Assembly (NCBI RefSeq): GCF_030580855.1
Contig: NZ_JAUQOP010000028.1
Span: forward strand, 1-64,000
DNA from: Pseudomonas citrullilanati
GTDB taxonomy: Bacteria > Pseudomonadota > Gammaproteobacteria > Pseudomonadales > Pseudomonadaceae
Length of the DNA stretch: 64,000 bases
Reading direction: 5' to 3'
Shown one piece after another: positions 56,558-64,000 of this stretch. Numbering within the stretch: position 1 is the first letter of the stretch; every line of letters begins with the position of its first letter. The notes beneath the pieces were generated by a model. It searched no databases and was not told the DNA's origin. It saw only the letters and a list, made by a program, of their open reading frames with translations. The position numbers were made by a program, and so were the translations under genes.

Positions 56558-57181
56558 CTTCGCGAGCTCCCATAGGGGATTGGTGCCGGGCCGCAGGTTT
56601 GTGAGCAACCAAGATCCAGTGTGGGAGCGAGCTTGCTCGCGAAAGCGGTGGGTCAGCTTGCATCGATGCCGCTTGTGCCGACGCCTTCGCGGGCAAGCCC
56701 GCTCCCACAGGGGTTTGTGGTGGGCCGCAGGTTTGTAAGCAACCGAGATCCAGTGTGGGAGCGAGCTTGCTCGCGATGGCGGTGGGTCAGCTTGCATCGA
56801 TGCCGCTTGTGCCGACGCCTTCGCGGGCAAGCCCGCTCCCACAGGGGATTTGTGCCGGGCCGCAGGTTTGTGAGCAACCGAGATCCAGTGTGGGAGCGAG
56901 CTTGCTCGCGAAAGCGGTGGGTCAGCTTGCATCGATGTTGCCTGTGCCGACGCCTTCGCGGGCAGGCCCGCTCCCACCGTGGATTTGTGCTGGACCGCAG
57001 GTTTGTAAGCAACCGAGATCCAGTGTGGGAGCGAGCTTGCTCGCGATGGCGGTGGGTCAGCTTGCATCAATGTTGCCTGTGCCTAGGCCTTCGCGGGCAA
57101 GCCCGCTCCCACCGGGATTCGGGGCGGGCGAACATCATCCGACAGCCTCGATCATTGTGGGAGCGAGCCTGCTCGCGAAGG
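56558..57181. repeat. REP array C, units of 134-135 bp, same spacers as array A
   Basis: Outward REPs at 56620, 56754, 56889 and 57024, plus a last one near 57157 with a different left flank. Units and spacers (GCCGCAGGTTTGTGAGCAAC, GGTGGGTCAGCTTGCATCGA) are near-identical to array A, 36 kb away. The array ends beside the stop of the haemagglutinin-like gene. Its long open frames on both strands are rejected as repeat artefacts. Confidence 0.93.
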
Positions 57182-57202
57182 GCCGGCACGGGCGGGCCCC
57201 GG

Positions 57203-60200
57203 TTACAAACTCAACCGCCCCCGCTCCTCTTCGGTCAAGCGCTGCCGGGTCTGTTCGTCCAGGGGGCCGGCGCCGAGCACTTGCACCGGGCTGGCCGGGT
57301 CGTAGGCGCGGGGCGCCTCGCGGCTGGCGCCGTCGCGGGACGGGGCCAGTTGCTCGGAGCCGAAACTCACCACCTGCACGGTGAACACCGAGGCCTGGTT
57401 CTGCCGGGCGGCGTTCTGTTGCTGGCGGGTCACATCTTCGGCCGCCTGGGTGGCCGAGGTCGCCGCCGAGCTGGCGGAGGTGATGGCCCCGGTGTTCACC
57501 GAGGCCGCCAGCGGTACGCCGTTGGATTTGCCCTGGGTCTGGATGTTGGCGGCGTTCACCACGGTCAATGCCGCGATGTTGACGTTGCCCGACACCCGGA
57601 TCCCCGCCTCGCCCGCGTCGATGGTGCCCAGCGGCGCGATCAGGTCGATGTCCCCCGGCGCCACTTCGGCGATCGGGTTGAGTGTAGCGATACCCGCGCC
57701 GGTGCTTGGCACCGATGGCGACAGGGTCACGTTGCCCCAAGTGTCGTACAGGCGCTTGGGCGGCGTGTACACCACGGTGGTCTTCGAACCGCGACCGGCG
57801 TTGATGTCGCCCTGGGCCGACCAGCCGAGGATCGAGCCGCCGAAGGTGGTCATGATCCGGCTCTGCCCCAGCAGGATGCTGTTCTGCGCATACAGCTGGA
57901 TATCGCCCTCGCCCTGGGTGATGACCCCGGCGGTGGACGGCGGCGCATTGCCCTCGATGCCGAACGTCTGCCCACCCCCCGGGGTGAGCATCTGGATGCT
58001 GCCGCCGAAATCGGTGTGCACACCCGCGCCGCCAAACAGCGTGATGTCGCCCTTGTAGCTGATCGGGTTGCCCGCCACATCCTTGCTCGGGAACAACCAG
58101 TCGATGGCCTCCCGCCCACGCAGGTAGCTGCCCTGGCGCACGCCGCCGACCTCGTTGTACTCGCGGCCACCGGCCTTGAGCTCGGCAAAGTACACGTCGC
58201 GGGCAAACACCCGCTGCTGCTCGGCCGGCAGCGCCGCGAAGTAGGCACGGGCCTGTTCGGTGTCGCCACTGAAGCCGAAGCGTTTCTCCAGCCAGGCCAC
58301 CAGCTCGGTCTCATAGGTCTTGGCGACCTTGCCCGCCTGGCTCGCCAGCGGTGTACCGGCCAGGGCCTGGTTGGCCGGGTCGAGGTACGCCTTGACGAAG
58401 CGCGCATAGTCCGCCCCGTCGAGACCGGCGCCGGCCTGCAGCACCAGGCTCGCACCGGGGCGCGAATCCCCGGGTACCACGGCGCCGAGGCTGGTGATGC
58501 CGACCTTGTCGTCCATCTGGATGTTGCGCCCGGCGGTGATTTCCAACAGGCCGGGACCGGCGACATTGAAGTGGCTGAAGAGAATGTCGCGGCCGGCCGA
58601 GACGATGGAGATGTCGGTGGGGTTGTCGTGGATGAACAGGTTGCCGGCGACCGTGTAGGCGCCGCCGTTGTTATCGTTCCCGCCTCGGCCGCCGCTCAGT
58701 GGGATGCCGCTGCTGACAATGTCCCGCCCCGCCATCATCCGGACCGGGCCGGCGCCTTCGTAGGAGGTTTGGCCGAAGCGGCTGTCGGTAGGGGTGGTAT
58801 AGGTCATGGCCCGGCCTGTGTTGATGGCCAGCAAATCGCCTCGCAACGCATAGAACCGGGCAGGATCGGTATTGGCGGCCCACTCGCCGGAGGCGCTGCT
58901 GCTGTCGAAAGCCAACAGCGGCAGGTGAGTGGAGGTCACGCGGTTGCCGTCGGCCGGGAGGTTGCTGGCCACCACGCTGCCATTGACCAGTCCCATGAAG
59001 GCCGGCCGTAAAGGCGTGGCCATGGCCGCTGACGACGCACCGGAGCGGCTGACCGTCAGGTCGCCGCCATAAATGGAATCACCCGCCATGAATTGCAGCT
59101 CGCTGTTGACCCCGGGTGCCAGCAGCAAGGCCGAGCGGAAGCTGCCGTCGTAGCCCCCGTTGCCCAAGATCCTGGATTCGCCATAGTAAAGACTGCCACT
59201 GGCCGCCACGGCGCGCAGGATCGATGGATAGACCACCGCCAGGTCCGTTTCCAAGCTGGCCGTCAACGGCGTCAGGTGGCCTCCGGATGACCACAGATCG
59301 ATGGCCGTATTGGCCGTCCACAACGTAAACCAGCTGATCCCCGAGCCATTGCTTGATCCGCTCGTGAAGGGCGAGACGCTCATCATTGGCGCCCGACCCG
59401 GGTCGGCGACGTCCTGCACGATGAGATCGCCCAGGGTCGAAAGATTGAAGGTCGCATCCCCCGGCATCAAGGTCAGCCCCCCCGACGCCAAGCCACGGGT
59501 GGACCGGACAGGGTCGTAGGCTCGCGTCTCCCCAGGCGATTGGTCGGTGGCCTGGTTGCCATAGCGCAGGTCAATCCGGCCAATGGCACCGCTGTCGATC
59601 TGGGCGTGCCCACGCAGGTTGGTCACCACGCCGTTGAGGTGTCCGGTCATGATCGGGCTGGCGGGATTCAAGGCTCCCCCCACACGCAGATTCAGGTCAC
59701 CGCCACCGGTCAATTGCAGGCTGCCATCGGCCCCCACGCGTCCGGTGCTGCCTACTGCCAACACCAATCCATGGCTGCGACCGTTGATACCCGGTCCGAA
59801 ACCACTGCCGGCCATGGCGTCGAGCACCCCGGCGTCACCCGCTACCTGGACATTCAGGTCACCGCCACCCAAGGTGGCGAACCCCGTGAAGCCGACCATC
59901 AGGTCGGCCTTGCCATCCTGTGCGGCGGTATAACTGCCGAAGTTGATCCACCAGGCAGTGGGCTGGGCCTGGGCGCCGGCGACGATGGAACCGTTACCCT
60001 GACGCCATAACCAGTTGCCGACATTCGCGGTGTCATAACCCATGTCGCTGCCATTGGGTCGCCCGGTACCTGAAGTCGTGGCATCCAGGCTATTGCCCGT
60101 CAGGCTGTCACCGACCCTGAGTGTCAGGTTGCCACCGAAATCCGGATACCACGCCCGGTAGAGGCTGTTGGCACCGCCATTCACGAATTGCTCGTTTTCA

Positions 60201-63200
60201 CCCAGGGCATCGTTGAGCACCTTGCCCGCCCCACCCAGTGCCTTGGGCTGGTTATACGGGTCGCCTGCCGACGTCGAGCTCGCCGAGCTACCGGCGGTGT
60301 AGACGCCGTACAGCGAGTCCATCCTGAGATCACCTGCCGACAGCAGCTCCAGGTCTGCCGCGCCGGTGCGAATGACGCTCCAGCGCTGGCTGCCGGGTTT
60401 GTACTGCGCTTGACCGACCGCTTTGCAAAACTCGGGGGTGTCGTCACACATCCCCGGATAAGCGACGTTCTCGAAGTCGATCGGCTGGCCCGCGAAGCTC
60501 GGGTCACCCAGGAAATTCTCAGCCCCTTCCTCGGTCCAGACAAAACCGCTGCTGGGCTTACAGAAGGTTGGGAAGTCTTCACACATGCCTGGATAGGCGA
60601 CGTTCTCGAAATCGATCAGTTGCCCCGCGAAGCTCGGGTCACCCAGGAAATTCTCAGCCCCTTCCTCGGTCCATACCATCCCCCCCGCCCCGGCTTTGCC
60701 AAACATGCCGTAATGGCTGTCCGCCAGTTGCAGATCACCCACTGTCTTCACGGGCTGGACGATCCGGCTGTCCGCCGCCTGCGTATCGGCCCCCGCTACC
60801 AGGCGCAGCGACCAGGATTGCGAGCCCTCGGCGAGCATCGGCGCAATCGCCCACAGCCGCCCCTGGCTGCCGGCCACTTCCGGACGCAATTGGATCGACT
60901 CGACGCCAGTGGGCAACTTCACATCGGTCCCGGACGGAATCAACGAACCACGGTTCAGCGCGAGGCTGCCGTCCAGCTTGAGGATATTGCTCTGCACGTT
61001 GCCCGCATTCGCCACATTGGGCAGTGCAACGCCTTTCGGCCAGGTGAAACCGAGCAGTGCGGCGGCGCCGCTCAACACCGTGCCGGCCCCCAACTGCGAG
61101 CCGGCTTCCAGGGTCTGGGCCTGGCTCAACAAAGTGCCGGCGGCAAACAGCAAATTGCCGGACGCATCGTGTACCGCAGCCGCCAATACCGTGCCGGCCG
61201 GCAGCTCCAACGGTTGCTCGAGGACAGCGGCCACCGGCAGTCGAGTGCCCGCCGCCAGGGTCACGCCTTTGATCGGCAAATCGTAGTTGAGGGTGGTTCC
61301 CGCCGGGAACGCCGTGCCGTCGGCCAGGGTCACCCCGGCACCGGGTACGACGATGTCGCCACCGGTGAAATCGATCCCGGGCAGCAGCACCCAACCCTTG
61401 TCATCCTGGGTAGCCGGCGGCGGTGCGAAACCATCGTTGATGCTGCCGTAGATGCTCAGGTCGCCCCCCGCACGCAGGGTCAACGCACCGGCTTCACCGG
61501 AACCGTATACGGCGGTTTGCCGGGTGTGGGGATTCACACTGGCGTAGCGATAACCGGACAGGTCCAGGTCGCCCTGCACCACCAGGTCACCGTCGGCCGT
61601 CGCGCTGACGATCTCGACGCCAGGGCGCAGGTGGAAAACATCGGCATAACGTGCGTTGTCAAGGCCCGCGAGCTTGCGTTGCAGCAGGTCGCTGTTGTTC
61701 AACGCCGCGTTGATGAACGCGAGGCTGTCCTGGTGCTTGCCATCCAGGTAGGCCTGGTCGATCACCTGATAAGGCCGGCCGCTGGCCGCCGGATCGCTGC
61801 CATAGACGGCGTCGTTGTATTGCCACATACCATTGACGGCGATAGAGCGTGCCCCCTGGATATCCAACTGGCCGCTGGCGTCGATGGCGATATCGCCGAC
61901 AGTGGCATCCGGTCCGGCACGGTGGGCATTGAGTTCCAGCGTGCCCCGGGCACGACCGTCGTGCTGCGCGGCAGGGGTTGCGGTGCCATGGCGCAGGTCG
62001 ATGCGCGCGCCCTCGGCCAGGGTCAGTACGCCGGTCCGGGAAGTCAGGTCGACGATCGCCCGGTTCGGCGAGTCGATGATCTTGCCGTAGCTGTCCACCC
62101 GCAGACGGTTGCCGTGGGCATCGAGCACCGCGTTGCTGCCCAGGGTCAGGGAACCCCCGGCCGCGAGCCGGATGCTGCCGACCCGCTCGCCGCTGGCGTC
62201 CACCTTGCCGTTGACCAGCAGGCTGCCGTTGTCCAAGGACACGCTGATGGACGACGCCTTGAGTTCGTTGCCGATGACCAGGTCGCCCTGTTTGAGCTGG
62301 AAGCCACGGGAACCGAACACCTGCCCGTCGTTCAGTCGTTGGTTCAATGCGGCGAACTGCTCGCTGAGGCTGCCGTTGCCGCCCAGGCGCCGGGCCTGGA
62401 TTTCCACGTCGCCGGCCAGGTACGGCATCGCGGTGCCCCCGGCGTCATATTCGCCGGTGCTGCTGCCGAGCATCCGCCCCTGCAAATCAACGATCCCGGC
62501 GGCCTCGCCCAGGGCCACGGCACTGAGCCGGCCAGCCTGGTTGTTACGGGCCGAAAGGTCGATGCTTGAACCATCGGCCTGGCGGATGTTGCCGTTCTGG
62601 CTTCGCAGGATCACCTCGCCACCGGCGCTGTAGCGTGTCACATCGTTGAAGGTGACGGAGCGGCCCGCCACGTCGATCAACGCCTCATCGGCCAGGGTCA
62701 GGTCGTCCGTCGCGCTGAGCGTGAGTTTGCCGCTGGGCAACACCACGGCACTGGCCAGGTTGAGGCTCGCCCCCTTGATGGACAACTCGCCCCCGAGCCC
62801 GGAGACGCTGCCCGGCTTGGCGCTCGTGCCCGCCACGTTGACCGCCCCACCCGCCGTGATGCGGTTGACCGAACCGGCTTCACCGGTCAGCAGCGGGGTC
62901 AGGATATTCAGGTTGCCGCCGCTGTAGGCGTAGCCCGTTTTCGCTTCATAGGCCCCCTGGCTCTGATACACCGCCAGGCTGCCTTTGTGATTGGCCGTCA
63001 GGCGTTCGCTGGCGCTGAGGTTGACGGTGGCAAATCCCAGTGCGAGACGGTCCAGGGTGGTGACCGAGCTCGGCTGGGCAAAGTCACCGTAGCCGAATTC
63101 GATGCGCTGGGCCTGGATGTCCAGGCGACCGGCCCCGGTGCCGGCCCCGCCGGCGATCACCGAGCCCGGCGCATCGATGGCCCCGTTCCAGATCAGGTTG

Positions 63201-64000
63201 GCGGTGCGAATGGTCGCCACGTCGCTGGCACTGCCGGCGCCATGAATGGCCGGCGTGCTGAGCATCAGGTTGGCCAACCGCGACTTGCCCGTCGTCGAGT
63301 CATAGGTGTCGAGGCTGATGGTGCCGTAGAAATTCAGCGCCTCGCGGGCCGACAGTTCCAGGGTTTCCAGGGCCGGGGCGCCGTATTCGGTGTCTCCACG
63401 CAGCAGGCGATCGAGTACCGCCTGGCTCAGGGTCAGGCCGGCTGGCAACACGTTACGCGCCGCGGCATCGGCCAGGGCGGGAGCGGTGCCGACGTTGATA
63501 TTGCTCAGGGCCAGGGTCAGGTGACGGGTGCCGTAGCGCACCTGATCGTCCAGTTCCAGGCGGCCCCCGGTAGCGGCGACGAGGCTGCCCTCGGAATGAA
63601 TCCGGGTGACGCCGCTGCAGGGCGTCAGGCTGCAACCACCGATGTCGATGCTGCCGCTGCTGCCCGATGAGGGTGCCAGCACGTTGAGCAAACCGTTAGA
63701 GACGGCCAACAGGTTAGAGTCTTTGGTGAGGCTGTAGGTAAAACCATCGCGGGCGTCATAGGCCGCCGCGCCACGACCCACGGTGTTGATGGCCGCGCCC
63801 TGCTCCATCGACAACTGGTCCTTGGCCAGCAGGAAAACTTCCGGCGCCGCCAATGTCGCGCCTTCACGCAGGATCACTCTGGACGAAGCTTCCGACTTCG
63901 GCGTGATGTAATTGCCGCTCTGGCCATACAGCGTGTAGAACTGGCCGCCAATCACCTGACGCGAGGCATTCAACGCGTTGAGGCTTCCGGCATCGACGGT
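57203..64000 (-). CDS. filamentous haemagglutinin-like exoprotein, C-terminal part (cut by window edge)
   Basis: About 2,266 codons are visible; the frame stays open through position 64000, so the N-terminus (signal and secretion domain) and any TpsB transporter lie outside. The sequence is a long beta-helix of short glycine/serine-rich repeats (GGDLNVQVAGD, LTLRAGGDLSIYG types) as in two-partner secreted adhesins. The C-terminal region (IDLIAPLGTIDAGEAGIRVSGNVNIAAL) resembles DUF3739 of such proteins. An internal 45-residue tandem duplication lies at 60427-60674. A role in adhesion or biofilm is likely from the family; the substrate or target is unknown. Confidence 0.88.
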   Translation of the reverse strand, partial: TVDAGSLNALNASRQVIGGQFYTLYGQSGNYITPKSEASSRVILREGATLAAPEVFLLAKDQLSMEQGAAINTVGRGAAAYDARDGFTYSLTKDSNLLAVSNGLLNVLAPSSGSSGSIDIGGCSLTPCSGVTRIHSEGSLVAATGGRLELDDQVRYGTRHLTLALSNINVGTAPALADAAARNVLPAGLTLSQAVLDRLLRGDTEYGAPALETLELSAREALNFYGTISLDTYDSTTGKSRLANLMLSTPAIHGAGSASDVATIRTANLIWNGAIDAPGSVIAGGAGTGAGRLDIQAQRIEFGYGDFAQPSSVTTLDRLALGFATVNLSASERLTANHKGSLAVYQSQGAYEAKTGYAYSGGNLNILTPLLTGEAGSVNRITAGGAVNVAGTSAKPGSVSGLGGELSIKGASLNLASAVVLPSGKLTLSATDDLTLADEALIDVAGRSVTFNDVTRYSAGGEVILRSQNGNIRQADGSSIDLSARNNQAGRLSAVALGEAAGIVDLQGRMLGSSTGEYDAGGTAMPYLAGDVEIQARRLGGNGSLSEQFAALNQRLNDGQVFGSRGFQLKQGDLVIGNELKASSISVSLDNGSLLVNGKVDASGERVGSIRLAAGGSLTLGSNAVLDAHGNRLRVDSYGKIIDSPNRAIVDLTSRTGVLTLAEGARIDLRHGTATPAAQHDGRARGTLELNAHRAGPDATVGDIAIDASGQLDIQGARSIAVNGMWQYNDAVYGSDPAASGRPYQVIDQAYLDGKHQDSLAFINAALNNSDLLQRKLAGLDNARYADVFHLRPGVEIVSATADGDLVVQGDLDLSGYRYASVNPHTRQTAVYGSGEAGALTLRAGGDLSIYGSINDGFAPPPATQDDKGWVLLPGIDFTGGDIVVPGAGVTLADGTAFPAGTTLNYDLPIKGVTLAAGTRLPVAAVLEQPLELPAGTVLAAAVHDASGNLLFAAGTLLSQAQTLEAGSQLGAGTVLSGAAALLGFTWPKGVALPNVANAGNVQSNILKLDGSLALNRGSLIPSGTDVKLPTGVESIQLRPEVAGSQGRLWAIAPMLAEGSQSWSLRLVAGADTQAADSRIVQPVKTVGDLQLADSHYGMFGKAGAGGMVWTEEGAENFLGDPSFAGQLIDFENVAYPGMCEDFPTFCKPSSGFVWTEEGAENFLGDPSFAGQPIDFENVAYPGMCDDTPEFCKAVGQAQYKPGSQRWSVIRTGAADLELLSAGDLRMDSLYGVYTAGSSASSTSAGDPYNQPKALGGAGKVLNDALGENEQFVNGGANSLYRAWYPDFGGNLTLRVGDSLTGNSLDATTSGTGRPNGSDMGYDTANVGNWLWRQGNGSIVAGAQAQPTAWWINFGSYTAAQDGKADLMVGFTGFATLGGGDLNVQVAGDAGVLDAMAGSGFGPGINGRSHGLVLAVGSTGRVGADGSLQLTGGGDLNLRVGGALNPASPIMTGHLNGVVTNLRGHAQIDSGAIGRIDLRYGNQATDQSPGETRAYDPVRSTRGLASGGLTLMPGDATFNLSTLGDLIVQDVADPGRAPMMSVSPFTSGSSNGSGISWFTLWTANTAIDLWSSGGHLTPLTASLETDLAVVYPSILRAVAASGSLYYGESRILGNGGYDGSFRSALLLAPGVNSELQFMAGDSIYGGDLTVSRSGASSAAMATPLRPAFMGLVNGSVVASNLPADGNRVTSTHLPLLAFDSSSASGEWAANTDPARFYALRGDLLAINTGRAMTYTTPTDSRFGQTSYEGAGPVRMMAGRDIVSSGIPLSGGRGGNDNNGGAYTVAGNLFIHDNPTDISIVSAGRDILFSHFNVAGPGLLEITAGRNIQMDDKVGITSLGAVVPGDSRPGASLVLQAGAGLDGADYARFVKAYLDPANQALAGTPLASQAGKVAKTYETELVAWLEKRFGFSGDTEQARAYFAALPAEQQRVFARDVYFAELKAGGREYNEVGGVRQGSYLRGREAIDWLFPSKDVAGNPISYKGDITLFGGAGVHTDFGGSIQMLTPGGGQTFGIEGNAPPSTAGVITQGEGDIQLYAQNSILLGQSRIMTTFGGSILGWSAQGDINAGRGSKTTVVYTPPKRLYDTWGNVTLSPSVPSTGAGIATLNPIAEVAPGDIDLIAPLGTIDAGEAGIRVSGNVNIAALTVVNAANIQTQGKSNGVPLAASVNTGAITSASSAATSATQAAEDVTRQQQNAARQNQASVFTVQVVSFGSEQLAPSRDGASREAPRAYDPASPVQVLGAGPLDEQTRQRLTEEERGRLSL
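60427..60674 (-). repeat. in-frame 135-bp duplication within the haemagglutinin-like gene
   Basis: Two copies, offset by exactly 135 bp (GGATA at 60456 and 60591), encode WTEEGAENFLGDPSFAGQ followed by IDFENVAYPGMC and a second Cys nine residues later. The DNA is nearly identical in the first half and diverged in the second, so duplication is fairly recent or gene-converted. Confidence 0.85.

Noticed and set aside
53972-57070. A 1,032-residue open frame opposite the GGDEF/EAL gene and running into array C
   Set aside because: It is antisense to a well-supported gene and its other end is REP repeat. It is a GC-rich codon shadow.

Overview
The window looks like a chromosomal segment of a fluorescent-group Pseudomonas. 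It is GC-rich, gene order and proteins are typical of the genus, and intergenic spaces are full of Pseudomonas-type REP palindromes. No rRNA, tRNA, CRISPR, insertion sequence, integrase or phage gene was recognised. Layout: (1) 0.1-4 kb, nahK and nosP on the minus strand, a nitric-oxide-sensing FIST protein and its hybrid histidine kinase. (2) 4.2-12.1 kb, a complete nitrous oxide reductase operon nosRZDFYL read leftwards from a perfect ANR/DNR box. (3) 12.2-16.5 kb, a beta-propeller protein and a divergent class II UvrA. (4) 16.6-20 kb, hemN, a degenerate HemN paralogue and a four-helix membrane protein, with two more ANR/DNR boxes, so nos and haem functions probably share one low-oxygen/NO regulon. 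(5) 20.0-21.1 kb, a REP array with an almost exact 135-bp period. (6) 21.4-27 kb, a giant modular RTX exoprotein combining mannuronan C5-epimerase and an SGNH/SASA esterase, like PsmE of P. syringae.  (7) 27.1-38.7 kb, a hydroxyproline catabolic island: 4-hydroxyproline epimerase, three-part D-hydroxyproline dehydrogenase, PAS-AraC regulator, polar amino acid ABC importer, aconitase X (cis-3-hydroxyproline dehydratase type), a second proline-racemase paralogue with Ser/Thr in place of both catalytic cysteines, and a DapA-like deaminase. Together they should import hydroxyprolines and convert trans-4-hydroxyproline to alpha-ketoglutarate semialdehyde; the final semialdehyde dehydrogenase is not in the window. 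(8) 39.3-47 kb, the acetoin operon acoXABC plus a butanediol/alcohol dehydrogenase, with a clear sigma54 promoter, palindromic upstream sites, a strong terminator and the divergent activator gene acoR.  (9) 47-53.8 kb, two small periplasmic proteins, a CcdA-thioredoxin fusion, an OmpR-type two-component system and a TPP enzyme of the pyruvate oxidase/acetolactate synthase family. (10) 53.9-56.5 kb, a CHASE4-PAS-GGDEF protein with a degenerate EAL domain. (11) 57.2 kb to the right edge, the C-terminal ~2,266 codons of a filamentous-haemagglutinin-like exoprotein, cut by the window.  The most unusual features are four REP arrays that keep a 134-137-bp period with three different spacer sequences, the degenerate HemN paralogue under an ANR/DNR box, the Ser/Thr racemase paralogue, and a cysteine-bearing 45-residue tandem duplication in the haemagglutinin-like protein.
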